Shown here piece after piece: positions 25,431 through 37,418 of a stretch of DNA of 64,000 nucleotides. The stretch's first letter is position 1. Each line of letters begins with the position of its first letter. The notes beneath the pieces are model-generated. The model saw nothing but the letters and a program-made list of their open reading frames with translations, did no database searches and was not told the DNA's origin. Source of the DNA: Deroplatys truncata (Eukaryota > Arthropoda > Insecta > Mantodea > Mantidae); assembly GCA_030765065.1 (NCBI GenBank), contig CM060990.1:279709341-279773340 (forward strand), in the 5' to 3' direction. The position numbers and the translations under genes were made by a program.

Positions 25431-26678
25431 GCCGCGTAATCAGCGTTTTATCTTAAAGTTCAGTATATAATTAAGCTAAAAGGTATGTGCCCCTCTATAA
25501 ATGGAGTACCTTCATGTACTGATATTTATTGTGCTAATTAGTCTTGAGGTGTTAACCTCTTGTTCACTCTAAGAATTAAAAGCTTTCGAAAGTTTTATCA
25601 AGGTGAGGAGGTCTATATTTCCTTGAACAAGGATCAGTACGTTATTGCATCGAGAATAAAGATGAATAACTCTACATATAAAGGTATTATTCCAAGCGCT
25701 GCTGGAAACGCTTGCGGTAAGTGCGGAAGAAATTTCTGCGAGCTTACGATAAGAGAAGACACGAGATGGGTTGTAAGCAGTTCTTCAAACGTAAACATTG
25801 TAGAGTGACCTGCAATGACTGTTATAAGTTCAATGTCATGAAGTTTTATGGGAAATATAAATACCTGCGAAGAGAAACAGATTTGAACCTACTAAACATC
25901 ACTTATTATGTACAATAGTGCACTCTGATATGAAAGAAGATGAAGCTTCATTTGATGGTTGCTTGAAGTCATATATTCTACAATGTGAATCATCTAAGGA
26001 GCTGAATATGTATGTGCACGAGGCAAAACAACGGATAATCCAAACTGTACATAAAGAGCTTGGTATTCACAACAGTGTGAAAATTAATCCGCTGGATGAG
26101 TGTCGATTTGTTAATTGTATCGGAGAAACCTGTGACAAAACATTTAAAACACGGAATCAAACTCTATTTCCACAAACGGATCTGGACTCTATGTTCTAAA
26201 CGAAATTCAAGAAAACGGCTACTGAAATGGAGGAATCAGCTTAAGGGTAGCAACTGGGCTCTTCTAGCTGTGGAAGAAGTTCGACTTCGTATCGACATGT
26301 AAAACCCGTTACGAGAAAGTAGCTACATACATCCACCACCATGTGTTGAAGCAAGAAAAGCCTGCATAAACATCCAGAGCTATTTCGACGAGAAATGCTT
26401 CATGTATTCTGTATCAGCCAAATTCATAGGTAAGAATGCGCTACGGGTGGGCAAATACGAACAACTTCAAGGTAAGTACGTCTTCAGCTGTGTATCTTAC
26501 CCTACCTCACTTTCTCAAATACCTAAAATTGAGAAGCTTAACAGGATGTCTATTAAAGTTTCCGAACTGGATGAGAAACATGAAGCGTGTCCAAAGGAGG
26601 TTGCTGAGACTGAACTAACAGAACACTGTGTCCTGTTACTATTGAGTGACAGTAGTGGAAAAAATCACTACGTATGTA

Positions 26679-27915
26679 CACTAAGTGATCAACAGTATCC
26701 GGACACCCCACAAACATACGTTTTTCGTCTTAGGCGCATTGTGCTGCCACCTACTGCCTGATATTCATTATCCGCGACCTCAGTAGTCATTAGACACCGT
26801 GAAACAGCAGAATGGGACACTCCGTGGAGCTCACGGACTTCAAACGTGGTCTGGTGATTGGGTGTCACTTGTGTCAGAAGTCTGTATGCAAGATTTCCAC
26901 ACTCCTAAACATCCCTAGGTCCACTGTTTCTGATGCGATAGTGAAGTGGAAACGTGAAGGGACATGTACGGCACAAAAGTGTACATACCGACCTCGTCTG
27001 TTGACTGACAGAGACCGCCGACATTTGATGAGGGTCGTAAAGGGTAATAGGCAGACACCTATCCAGACCATCACACAGGAATTCCAAACTGCATCAGGAT
27101 CCACTCCTGACAGTTAGGCGTGAGGTGAGAATCCTGGGATTCCATGGTCGAGCGGCTGCTCATAAGCCACACATCACGCAGGAAAATGCCGAACGACGCC
27201 TCGCTTGGTGTAAGAAGCATCAACATTACACGATTGAACAGTGGCAAAACGTTGTGTGGAGTGACGAATCACGGTACACAATGTGGCGATCCGATGGCAG
27301 GGTGTGGGTACGGCGAATGCCCGGTGAACGTCATCTGCCAACGTGTAGTGCCAACAGTGAAATTCGGAGTTGGTGGTGTTATGGTGTGGTCGAGTTTTTC
27401 GTGGAGGGGGCTTGTACCCCTTGTTGGTTTGCGTGGCACGATCACAGCTTACACCTACATTGATATTCTAAGCACCTTCTTGCTTCCCACTGTTGAAGAG
27501 CAATTTGGGGATGGCGATTGCATCTTTCAACACGATCGAGCACCTGTTCATACTGCAAGGGCTGTGGCGGAGTGGTTACATGACAATAACATCCCCGTAA
27601 TGGACTGGCCTAAACAGAGTCCCGACTTGAACCATATAGAACATCTTTGGGATGTTTTGGAACGCCGACTTCGTGCCAGGCCTCACCGACCTACATAGAT
27701 ACCTCTACTCAATTCCGCACTACGTGAAGAATGGGCTGCCATTCCTCAAGAAACCTTCCAGCACCTGATTGAAAATATGCCTCCTAGGGCGAACGCAATC
27801 ATCAAGGTTAAGCGTGGGCCAACACCATATTGACTTCCAGCATTACCGATGGAGGGCGCCACGTACTTGTACGTCATTTTCAGCCAGGTTTCCGGATACT
27901 TTTGATCACGTAGTG
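26679..27915 (+). mobile_element. Tc1-like element inserted in right-arm PolB
   Basis: The terminal repeats CACTAAGTGATCAACAGTAT and the complement of CACTACGTGATCAAAAGTAT share most positions and continue with TCCGGA. TA is duplicated on both sides (26677-26678 and 27916-27917). Length is 1237 bp. The left arm at ~20230 has the uninterrupted target, so this insertion post-dates the palindrome. Confidence 0.85.
26812..27698 (+). pseudogene. Tc1-like transposase (DD34E), frameshifted
   Basis: The N-terminus (MGHSVELTDFKRG) has a helix-turn-helix with IPRSTVSDAI. Catalytic blocks are VWSDESRY (first Asp), FQHDRAPVHTA (second Asp) and WPKQSPDLNHIEHLWD (Glu), a DD34E spacing typical of Tc1 enzymes. 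The coding signal changes frame near 27110 and again between ~27290 and 27390, and the last segment ends at 27698 just short of the usual C-terminus. The copy is inactive. Confidence 0.85.
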
Positions 27916-30900
27916 TATAAAGAATTTAGAAAAACTTATTCGATGTTAGAAAACTAGGCTTAATGGAGTGATAGGTCCTGTAAGAGCTGCTTTGCACATC
28001 TTGACGATCATCGTAGACAAAGTGGACTGGAAAAACTACAAGAACATGCTGCTGTCTGTAACAAACATGATGTTGCAAGGGTAGTTATGCCTGCCAAGGA
28101 GAAATCGATAGTTCAGTTTAAAAATGTTGAGAAGATGTTGAAGCTACCTTACGTCAGCTATGCAGACTTTGAAAGTATCCTCGCTCTGTGTCATACGTGC
28201 ATCCTCAATCCTGAAACTTCATATACAACCCTTTATCAGCAGTATGTACCTATGAGCATATGTGTTTATGTGAAACCTTTTCAATCTGCTGAACATCTGA
28301 ACACTGGTCTTCCTAAGCATCCCTGTGTATATCGTGGTGTTGATGCTGCTCAGAAGTTTATGGTATACCTGTCATCCCTTGCAAAGAAAATTGATAATAT
28401 ATACAAATCCGCCATGCCTCTGTAACTTACTAGTCAACAGCTGAAGGATTTCGACTTCTCTATAGTATATTACCTGTGTGGAGAAACCTTTACCGAAGGG
28501 AACTACAAAGTAGTCGACCATGATCATAACAGTAGTGAATATCGTAGAAGTCTACATAATGAATGTAATTTAGCCTGCAAAACACCTAAATATATTCCGG
28601 TCTTCATGCATAACCTCAGGGGATATGACTTGAATTTCATTGTTAAGGAGCTGGGATGTACAACTGAGCAGATGAAGGTAATTCCTAGCTCTAAATAAGG
28701 TTATATATCATTTTCGAAGTATGTAGGAGATATAAAGCTTCGGTATGTGGATAGCTTTCTGTTCCTGAGTACAGCTTGGATAAGCTGGTGAAAAATCTAA
28801 CATCGTATCCTGAAACGCTTAAGCAATTCGGAGAAGACAGTTGAAATTAATGGGTCGTAAGGGAGTATTTGCCTATGATTACGTCACTTCATGGGATGTT
28901 TTGAATGAAGCCTACTTGTCACCTAAGGACTCCTTCTAGAATACACTACATAAGAAGTTAGTGATGGTGACTACAGTTATGCTAAAAATGTATGGGAGCT
29001 GTTTAATGTGAGAAACCTGGGAGGGTAGAGCGACCTGTACTTAAACTCAGAAGTTCTTCTAGCTGATGTCTTTGAGACATTTAGAGATTAAACACTCAAA
29101 ACGCACAGTCGATGTCTCTCATTATTTCACCTCGCCTGGATTTACATGTGATACCATGTTACTGCATGCTGGAATTGTTACAGGATTATGATCAATTACT
29201 CATGATAGAATCCGGTGTAACAGGAGGTTTATGCCAAGTTTCCCACCGGGATGCCGAAGCAAACAACACCTACATGGATAAGCATGATCCGTCGAGACCA
29301 ACGATATTTATTACATACGACGACGCCAATAAGCAATATGGTTGGGCAAAGTCCCGTTCCCTCCCTTATGGGGGATTTGAGTGGGTTTCATCTGAAGAAA
29401 TCGTCTTGGAAAAACTACAAGATGATCCTCATGGATACATATTAGAAGTTGAGATCGAGTATCCTGCAGAACTTCAGGATCTACACAACGATGTACCTTT
29501 CCCGCCTGAGTGTATGAAGCCCAAGGATTTGTCTTCAAAGAAACTGATACCCCATCTTGGACCTAGGAAGAAGCATGTAGTACATTACATGACTTTGCAG
29601 CAAGCTCTTAATCATGGGTTACGTTTGAGTAAAGTCCATCGTGTGCTACAACTCCGACAGTCTCAGTGGTTAAAGCCTTATGTGGAATTTAAAAATAGGC
29701 TACCACAACAGGCTGAAAATGATTTCGGGAAGGACCTCTACAAGCTCTTTAAGAATGCCGTGTATAGATAAACTATGGAGAACCTACGTAATCGTATGGA
29801 TATACGACTCGTTACAAATGAGAAAACTTTGGAGAAGTTGATCGCCAAGCTTACGTTTATCGATAGCACAATATATTCTACTAAACTAGCTGCCGTTCCT
29901 TTGGTCTCTCCTAGGATTGTATACAACAAGCCTACATACATTATTACGAGAGTGTTGGACATCTCAAAGACATTAATGTATCACCATCATTACGATGAGT
30001 TGTGGCCTTATTATGGAGCTGAAAACCTGAAGCTTATGTATATGGACACTGATTCATTCATTCATCGTATAACAACTGAAGATGTGTACCACAACAAGCT
30101 ACGTTTTTTCGAACATCTGGATACAGCTGATTACTCTGTCCTACATATGTGCCACTCTACATAAAACAAAAAGATGCTGGGAAAATTTAAAAATGAGGCC
30201 AATAACAAACTCATCCTATGCTTTCTTGGATTATGACCTAAGATGTATGCATTAGATATTCAAGGTTCGATGATAAAAAATTAAAGGTATAAAACGTAGT
30301 GTTATTAAGCAGTACATTGCATTTGACCGCTACACAGACTGTCTTAAAACCCGTGAAATAATAAGAATGCCCATGAATCTGATCATGTAACGAGAACATG
30401 CTGTTACCACAATGCAAGTGAATAAAATCACATTGACTCCTTTTGGTGATAAAGGCGTTATTACCGAGGATGGAATAACTACATATGCATATGGACATTA
30501 TCGTATTACAAACAGTGCTTAAAGGACTGTAACCTGTATCCCAAGATGAATATTTTCTCAGCGAATCTACAATTTTAAAAAATTGAAGGTTACTCGTGTG
30601 CAGTGTACACACCCCGCATACACCTGGTGAAGAAAGAAGAAGAAGAGGATGGAAGGGGAGGTATTAACTCTGCCATAAGTAGCAAATCCTAGTGCTAGTC
30701 TCATGCGTAGATAAAGGGGAGAGACGTCTACCCTTACAATCCTTATTTAAGGAAGCAATTATTAACCGATAAAGCTTCTACACTTGGATAAAAACTGTAA
30801 CCATATAAAACAATAAATCCGAGTAAAATGTTACACTGTCTCCTAAACTATGCGGATAGGATAGTTTATACTTCTATAGACCCTCAGTGTAACACTATAC

Positions 30901-31019
30901 ACTGTTTAACCCTATCCGTCTCACACAGTAACTGTTTAACTTATAAAAAGTTTATAAGATTTAGAAAAAAGTACATAAAAGTGTTGTAGCATGAGATAAG
31001 GGATGTTTATAGAGCATTG

Positions 31020-31690
31020 AATTACTGTCTGCATTACCATGAATACCTGTGATACTATCTGAATTACCTGTTAAAGTGACTTAAGTACCTGTGATACTAC
31101 CTGAATCAGGTGAAAATTACCTTAAACATTAACGATACTATTTGAATTACTTGTTAAAATGGCTCAAATACCTTTGATACTACCTTAGTCACCTGAAATT
31201 ACATTAAAAGCTATTACACAAATCACTTATCAAAATTATCACGAACAGATGTGATACTACTCAGATTACCCTAGATGGCATCCAATATTACCTGAATTAC
31301 CTGTGAAATGATACGGAACAGTGATAGATACACCCTACTCCTGAAATCTGTCTGTCTATGATACTATCTAAGATACCCTAAATACTATGATATTAGCGCA
31401 ATTATATGTGAAATGATACGGAGCTACACACGCTTAAACCGTGGAATCTATCCTCCTGCGATACTAACGGAATTAACATAAACACCAACGATACTACCTG
31501 AATTACCTGTGAAATCATACGGAGCTATACACACCTAAACCATGGAATCTACCCTCCTGTGATACTATTTGAATTGCTCTAAACCCCTGATAATAGCTGA
31601 ATTATCTGTGAAATCATGCACAACTATGCTGCACTCAATCCCATGGGATCTGCTCGCCTGTTGAATGCTGGTTGGAGCTATCCTGGAGCA
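31020..31690 (-). repeat. Second repeat array of element A, right arm
   Basis: Inverted counterpart of 15590-16010, with units such as GATACTACCTGAATTACCTG. Somewhat longer than the left copy, indicating unequal expansion. Confidence 0.65.
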
Positions 31691-31739
31691 GACTGGACAT
31701 TACACATGCATGAACACTAACCTCCCTAACACCTGTCAT

Positions 31740-32593
31740 CGTTTTCCCTACCTCACCCATATAAACGCATGTCCACCTCCTTCAACTCTCTTCTAGCATA
31801 GGATCTTACTCCGTTTTCTCGCCTCACCCATATAAACACATACTCTACCATTCAACCCTTCCTAGCCTAATAACTCTCCTCGGTTTCCTATATCTCTCAT
31901 ATCAAACACTTTCTACCTTTAACCCTCCCTAGCCTAGCATCTCCCCACGTATTCCCTACCTCTCTCGTATAAAGCGCATTCCCCTCCTTCAGGCTCTGTC
32001 TAAACTATCATCACTCCACACTTTCCCTATCTTTTCCATATAAACGCATACTCTACTCCTCAAACTCTGTCTAGCCTAGCACTTCTCCTCGTATGCACTA
32101 CCTCTCTCATATAAAGCACAACCCCCTCCTTCAGGTTCTCTGTCGTCCTCCGTGGACTAGTGGTACCGTGCTAGCCTCTAGTTCCCAACGTCGCGGGTTC
32201 AAACCCGGCGGAGGACGATGGATTTTTTCGGGCGTAAAAATCCTTAGCATGGCTTCCTTCGGAAGGGAAGTAAAGCCGGTGGTCCCGTGTCGTAGATTTA
32301 CGGCATGTAAAAGAACCCCAAGCCTGATAAAGAGGTCTCTTAGCAAAATTATCTGTATTTCACGCCCAACATAGAATGGGACCACAGCAGTTAAAGAGCG
32401 TCCATAAATAAAACTCAATTTCATTTTTTTTCAGGTTCTGTTCTACCTAGAATGTACCCTCGTATTCCCTATCTCTCCCATTTAACGCATTTTCTTTCTG
32501 GAATGCTCTCCCAACCTATCATCTACCCTCGTTTTCCGTATCTCACCCATATAAACGCATAAAGTGAGCCAGCTATCTCTATCATATTCTACT
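31740..32593 (-). repeat. Right subterminal tandem repeats of element A
   Basis: Mirror of 14901-15540, with ~70-bp units containing CTCTCATATAAAGCGCA or CACCCATATAAACGCAT. It is split by a SINE at 32140-32429. The outermost bases end in CT. Confidence 0.75.
32140..32429 (+). mobile_element. tRNA-derived SINE, family 2, full length
   Basis: The head is a clear tRNA-like sequence: GTGGACTAGTGGTACCGTGC (A-box region) and GGGTTCAAACCCGG (B box). A ~210-bp body follows, including CTTCCTTCGGAAGGGAAGTA, and the tail is A/T-rich. TTCAGGTTCT is duplicated at 32130-32139 and 32430-32439. The matching site in the left arm (~15055) is empty. A second copy of this family lies at 37419-38580. Confidence 0.85.
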
Positions 32594-32599
32594 CCTAAT
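32594..32599. repeat. 6-bp TSD of element A, right copy
   Basis: CCTAAT, identical to 14895-14900. Confidence 0.8.
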
Positions 32600-32769
32600 A
32601 TTTCCACTTTGAGCACCCGGGCATCAGTAGAGGCGAAGAATGCCGCGAAGCGACCACAACGAGCGGGACAACGCACCCTCGCGTTCACGGGGAGAAATTT
32701 TATCCAATATACAAACACCCTCGCCTTCCGCCCGACTCCACTAGTACAGTAGGATCTGAAAACACACCT

Positions 32770-32954
32770 GAAACGTGAAAAGGTGAGAGGAAATGTGGGA
32801 AAGGAGAAATCATGGTAGAATACACCACCCCGGCATTCGCGACCAGGTGAAACCACAAAAAATCCCATGGTTAGTGTGGGTGGCAACCGGAAATCGAACA
32901 CAGGACTTCCTGAATGTGGGTCATAGGCCTTGCCGCCTGAGCCATTCCGCTCGG
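32770..32954 (-). mobile_element. SINE family 1, fragment
   Basis: On the minus strand it starts CCGAGCGGAATGGCTCAGG, with A-box TGGCTCAGGCGG and B-box TGTTCGATTTCC, a convincing tRNA-like head. The body resembles the SINE at 6764-7314 (shared block CACCACCCC.GCATTCGC). The 3' end and TSD were not identified. Confidence 0.65.
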
Positions 32955-35190
32955 TTAAATAAGAGTAAATCGTGGAGTCTGCTTAGATCATTTCCATATT
33001 CCTACATCCTGATATTACAAATAATATCAACATACTTAACTCTAAAGTAGAACATTGCCTTTGGCCTTTTCAGGTTTATGATCGTAGATTTCATGGTATT
33101 CATTTTATGTGAAGGAACCCTTTATGGCTTCGTTGTGCTTATGTGCGTTTCTTAGATTGTTGGTGTTAGAATAATTATTATGGGCTGATTATCTAATGGT
33201 AACGTTGTCATCTAAATCATCTAAACAACCAAAAGCAGAAAGTACATTTTGCGCGCTATGTTGTCTTGAATGTACAGCGGTTTTGAAACATATTTAGTAT
33301 AAGGAATTAAATATTTTATAATCTATAGTACAACTTACAGCTCTTTGCGAAGAACACACGGTTGCCAAATGCAATCCGTTATAAATGGGAAAATCCTCTA
33401 GAACAATGTAAAGTACATTTTGAACGCGATATTTAGGTTTGCAAAGTTTAACTAGTTTTATTACTAATATTGCCATAATTATGTCATATAGCTGTCATGC
33501 ACCTAGTACCTGGTATCTCACATCTCTTTCTACGCCGTTACCACATTATTTATACACCGTCGAGAAAGTATTAGTCTACACTTAAAACAATTCTAGCAGT
33601 CAAATCAATTGAGTGTAAAATCCAATTTTTTGAAATGTAAAGATCAAATGGTAATACAGTTTACGTATTTTGCGGTTTTTTAAGATCGTTGATATTTATT
33701 AGTGTTATAAACTTTTTAAAAATATGGGGAACTACAATTTTTTGTTACGTGGTATTTTCAAAATTATTTCCAATGCACTGGGTGGAGCATTTTTTGTGCA
33801 TACATCCATACACTTTCATCGACATGTGACTTAGACTGGTGGATAAATAAATTCGAGAAGTTGTAAAAGTGAGCCGAAAACGAGGAATTATGGCAGAAGC
33901 GTTGAAAATTCGCTACTTTGACATTTTATTCTTCCGTCAAATAAAATCCTATTCTCACCGTAACATCAAGTCATACACAAAAAAATCCCGTCGACTTAAC
34001 TATTATGGCCATTATTCGGTCGGAAAACAAGTTAGGGTAACGTTTTTCTGTCTTTCCCCCGAAAAATGTTCCATTACATTAAAAGGGTCACAGAATTTTT
34101 CCCCGTTAAAATGTAAAAAGGTTTGGAAATACGCTCTATCACCTTGAATGTTATTCCAGGAAACCATAATATGTATATTTTTAACATTAACAGTTCACAA
34201 TTTCAAGTAAGTGAACCTGCATATAAGATAGTATTTGTGTGTGTGTGCGCGCTCTGAAAGTTCTTGAGATGCTATACACTTGACCAGCACAGTATCACGT
34301 GCCTGTAAGTGTATCTTATCTTTGCGCCACACCCACATAATTAGATCTTTACACCGCGTTAGACTGCTCTGAATTGTTAGTTTTATTTCGACGTTTGAAG
34401 GATACAGGAGCATATTAATTCATGCTTTGGTAGAATGTCAGCCAAAATTAAGCGGAAAACTAAAAGACGTGGTGGTGTATGGGTAATAGCACATACACAT
34501 AATGCCAGCGCACGAGTACGCTTCCTTCAAACCTCTAAGCTCCAGCTAGATTGTTTTAAATTTGCACATTAATAAAAGAAAACAATTCAACAAAGTGTTA
34601 TATTTACAACATTGGGGGGTCACTTATTTCTGGAATAAGGCAAATGTACCAGCTCGTACGTAGTATTCTCAGTCAAGTAAAAGTGAGTTGCTCTCAAAAA
34701 AATTACAGCCGACATACTGCAACACAGGAGCAAACAGAAGACTTTTTTTGAATCTTTGATAATTTATTTGATTGTGCACACAAGGATACCACGAGTGTAA
34801 TAAAAGTTAAGAATATAGAATGTTACTGCAAGCACAGCGTTAAAAGCGTAGAAGTCGTTGCTTAGGAGGAATGCGTAGGAAGCTCTCAAAACTAGAAGAG
34901 AAGTCGGAAAAGGCAGATCCAAGAAGAAAAGTGGAGGAAGGTGGAAAACAGAGAAACAGAAGTGAAACAGTAGATTTACAAGGGAGCAGCAGCAAAAAGC
35001 GGCAATGGTGAAGAGACCAGTGCATTTATTCTCCTGCCCCGGATCCGGTAAATCTCTGCTTGAATAAAGTACTTCTAGTCGCCCCAAGAATATATAATAT
35101 ATAACAACTCAGGAGACAGCTTCTAGCCTTAATTGTTGTAAAGTTAGTTACAGAAAGGTTTCTTATATTTTGGCACATACTGCGAAATCA
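32955..35190. other. Intergenic, nothing recognised
   Basis: AT-rich. Short open frames only, with no domain motif or clear repeat boundary. Confidence 0.5.
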
Positions 35191-36535
35191 TTTAAAAAAG
35201 ATCAAAATTGGATCAAAAGAAAGAGTCCGCCAAAAAAGTCTGCCAACGTCACCACAGAAACTTAGCGTTGGAAATCAAGAAAATATTTGCACCTCAAGCA
35301 TCTTTGATACACTGGGATGGCAAACTGTTACCTTGTCTGACAGGAGGAGTGTACTCAGATCCAAAAGAAGAGAGACCTGCTGTTGTAATGTCTGAAGAAG
35401 TTGTGATGAAACTTTGACAGTTCACAAGTTACCCAAAGAAAGTGGAACAGCTCAGGCAACAGAAGTATATGAGGCACTGCAAGATTGGAATATAATAGAC
35501 AAGGTCACATCAATGTCACTCGATACTGCAGCAAGTAACATCGGAAGTAAAAATGGGGCGTGTACAATGCTGGAAATGAAGATGCAGAAACCTCTGCTAA
35601 GTTTAACCTGCAAACATCATATCCATGAACCATAATTTCAAATGTATTTGGCTCATTAATAGAAACTTTAAAGAGCCCACAGATGCTTATACTTAAGCAA
35701 TTTAGGAATGTCTAGAATTTTATAAACCCGGGACAGTTTAAAGGTGCAATGAATAACGACTTCATAAGAGAACATATAGAACCTCTTAGGGAGGAGTTAC
35801 TTAATTTCTTCGCGGGTCAAATGATCATTCGTCATCCAAGAGAAGACTACAGGGAGTTACTACAGTTAGCGGTTATATTGCTTGGTGGTTTCACTTCAAC
35901 ACCCATTCATGAACCAAAAGCCTATCACCCTACAAGATGGATGGCGTATCTTATCTACTGCTTAGAAAGTACTTGCTTTGCTTACAGTTTCCTTTGAAAG
36001 ATGAAGAATTGCAAGGGCTAGGGCAATTGAACCACTTTGCTATGGCAGTGTATTTGAAGGCTTAGTTTCTAAGCTCATCTGCAGTATCAACTCCGCGTCA
36101 AAATAGACTCTTGAAGATACCAGTAGACCATAGACGAGTAAATGAAGGTATCTCCAAAATTGCTTTCAAAATATGTCAGTGCTATGTGTGGTATTTGAGT
36201 GATTGCTTAACTGTTTAGGCACTTTTTGATGACGAAGTTCCATCTCAAGTGAAGTCTTCCATGATTAAAAATTTCAAGCGACAAGGTCATAATAAGCCAC
36301 CTAAACGAGCTGAAGTGAAAAACGCTTCAACTTCTTTTCTGTAACTCAGTGATTTTATAACATCAAATCGTGTGAATTGTTTGTGGCATTATACCTTTCT
36401 CAAAACTTTCATGTAAATCACAATGAAACGTGACATGCAAATGAATATGTGAAAGGCAAAAGATCTCAACATACAAAGCTTATAAATGATGATGCAGAAC
36501 GTGGCATATCACTAATTCAGCCCTATAGTGAGAGT
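35190..36535 (+). pseudogene. Remnant of an unnamed TE-associated protein (transposase-like)
   Basis: Broken pieces in several frames share the order of a protein family I recall as widespread in arthropod and cnidarian genomes. They are IHWDGKLLP (~35310), VVMSEEV (~35385), a MSLDTAASNIGSKNGAC block (~35520), a CKHHIHE block (~35615), REDYRELLQLAVILLGG (~35845), YHPTRWMAYLIYCL (~35925) and NDDAERGISL (~36490). Asp in the WDG and LDTAASN blocks could be RNase H-fold catalytic residues, but that is inference. Stops and frameshifts occur throughout. I cannot name the superfamily. Confidence 0.5.
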
Positions 36536-36733
36536 GATATCATAGCGTGCCAGAGACGGCCGTATGGGCCAGAAAGGGCCGGGCCCTCCCTAAAACTATC
36601 TGAACATTAGATCTGTTTTGCGCGGGCGCCAGGTAAAAAAATTTACTCTCCGTGATAGCGTGTTGCCGTGAGCCACTCCGGAACACCTGGCGCAAAGATT
36701 GTTTAAACTACATTTATTTATTGTCCTGGGTAT

Positions 36734-36741
36734 CTTTACAA
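36734..36741. repeat. 8-bp TSD of hAT, left copy
   Basis: CTTTACAA, repeated at 40150-40157. Confidence 0.85.
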
Positions 36742-37418
36742 CAGGGCCGTCCAACGGCCCGCGGGCAAGATATAGCCCGCCAATATTTTTCCCTGTCCCG
36801 CCTGAACTGATTTAAGAGAGACGCAGAAAATGAACAAGGCCACGCAAACGTTTTTCCGTCAAAACATAAGGCCAAATAATGCTTGAGAAATATCAGGCCG
36901 TTTTGGATATCCTTGTCCAGCAGAGAGTAGTGAAAACATACGATCCATTGTTAGTTTGAAAGTCCACCCTCCCCCGGACAGCAACCAAGGACACCTCCAG
37001 CAGGTCATTCCTCCCTAATGGAGCATTATCAATTGAAGCCTTTCAATGCGCTGGAGAGCGCCGGTATTTTCCATCGGTAATTGTTTGTTCTCAGTGGATT
37101 TGCTTGTGTAATACAGTTGCAAGAAGGGAAAATACTTGCGAAATAGCGCAAAATTGACACTGAGAGCAGGAAATATGTACAATTAATGCAGGCTCGGTAA
37201 TTATTTTGTAAAACACAGCGTGAAAAAGGTGATTTTCGTGATTTGTAACAATGTGATTGCAGAAATTCCGAAAACAATCTACGAAAGCAAGCTACGAGGT
37301 TTCAAACTTATCTCTGAGCATGCAAAACCGTTTGCTTTTGATGAATTTGTAAAAAGCGTCTCGTGGCTGTTGCTGAAACTTTGTGTTCCGAAAACTGTTC
37401 ACATCGGTTTCTCTTCTT

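Larger units (their letters stand above)
25540..30520 (+). pseudogene. Protein-primed family B DNA polymerase, right-arm copy
   Basis: This is the inverted partner of the left-arm PolB. It reads outward on the plus strand. Visible in order: GKCG cysteine motif (~25715) and MGCKQFFKRKH (~25770); YADFES exonuclease I motif (~28160); YLCGETF zinc-like motif (~28470); exonuclease II region HNLRGYD (~28610); DDANKQYGWAKS motif A region (~29325); motif B region near 29760, where a stop interrupts; YMDTDSFIH (~30040); and YAYGHYRIT (~30490). Many stops and frameshifts are present, and a Tc1-like element interrupts it at 26679-27915. The exonuclease II motif is preserved here but damaged in the left copy, so the arms decayed independently. 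Confidence 0.8.
14901..32593. mobile_element. Element A: palindromic Polinton/Maverick derivative carrying only PolB
   Basis: The element begins AGTGGAATAT and ends with the complement of AGTAGAATAT. A perfect 6-bp TSD (CCTAAT) flanks it. Left arm (14901 to ~23100) and right arm (~23870-32593) are inverted copies of each other with a loop of ~0.8 kb. From the outside in, each arm has ~70-bp subterminal repeats, ~40-bp repeats, a PolB gene reading outward, and a satellite-like block. I found no Polinton integrase, ATPase, protease or capsid gene. Arm divergence, judged from PolB fragments at about 80% amino-acid identity, indicates an old insertion. The TSD shows it probably inserted already as a palindrome, using integrase supplied in trans. 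Confidence 0.8.
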
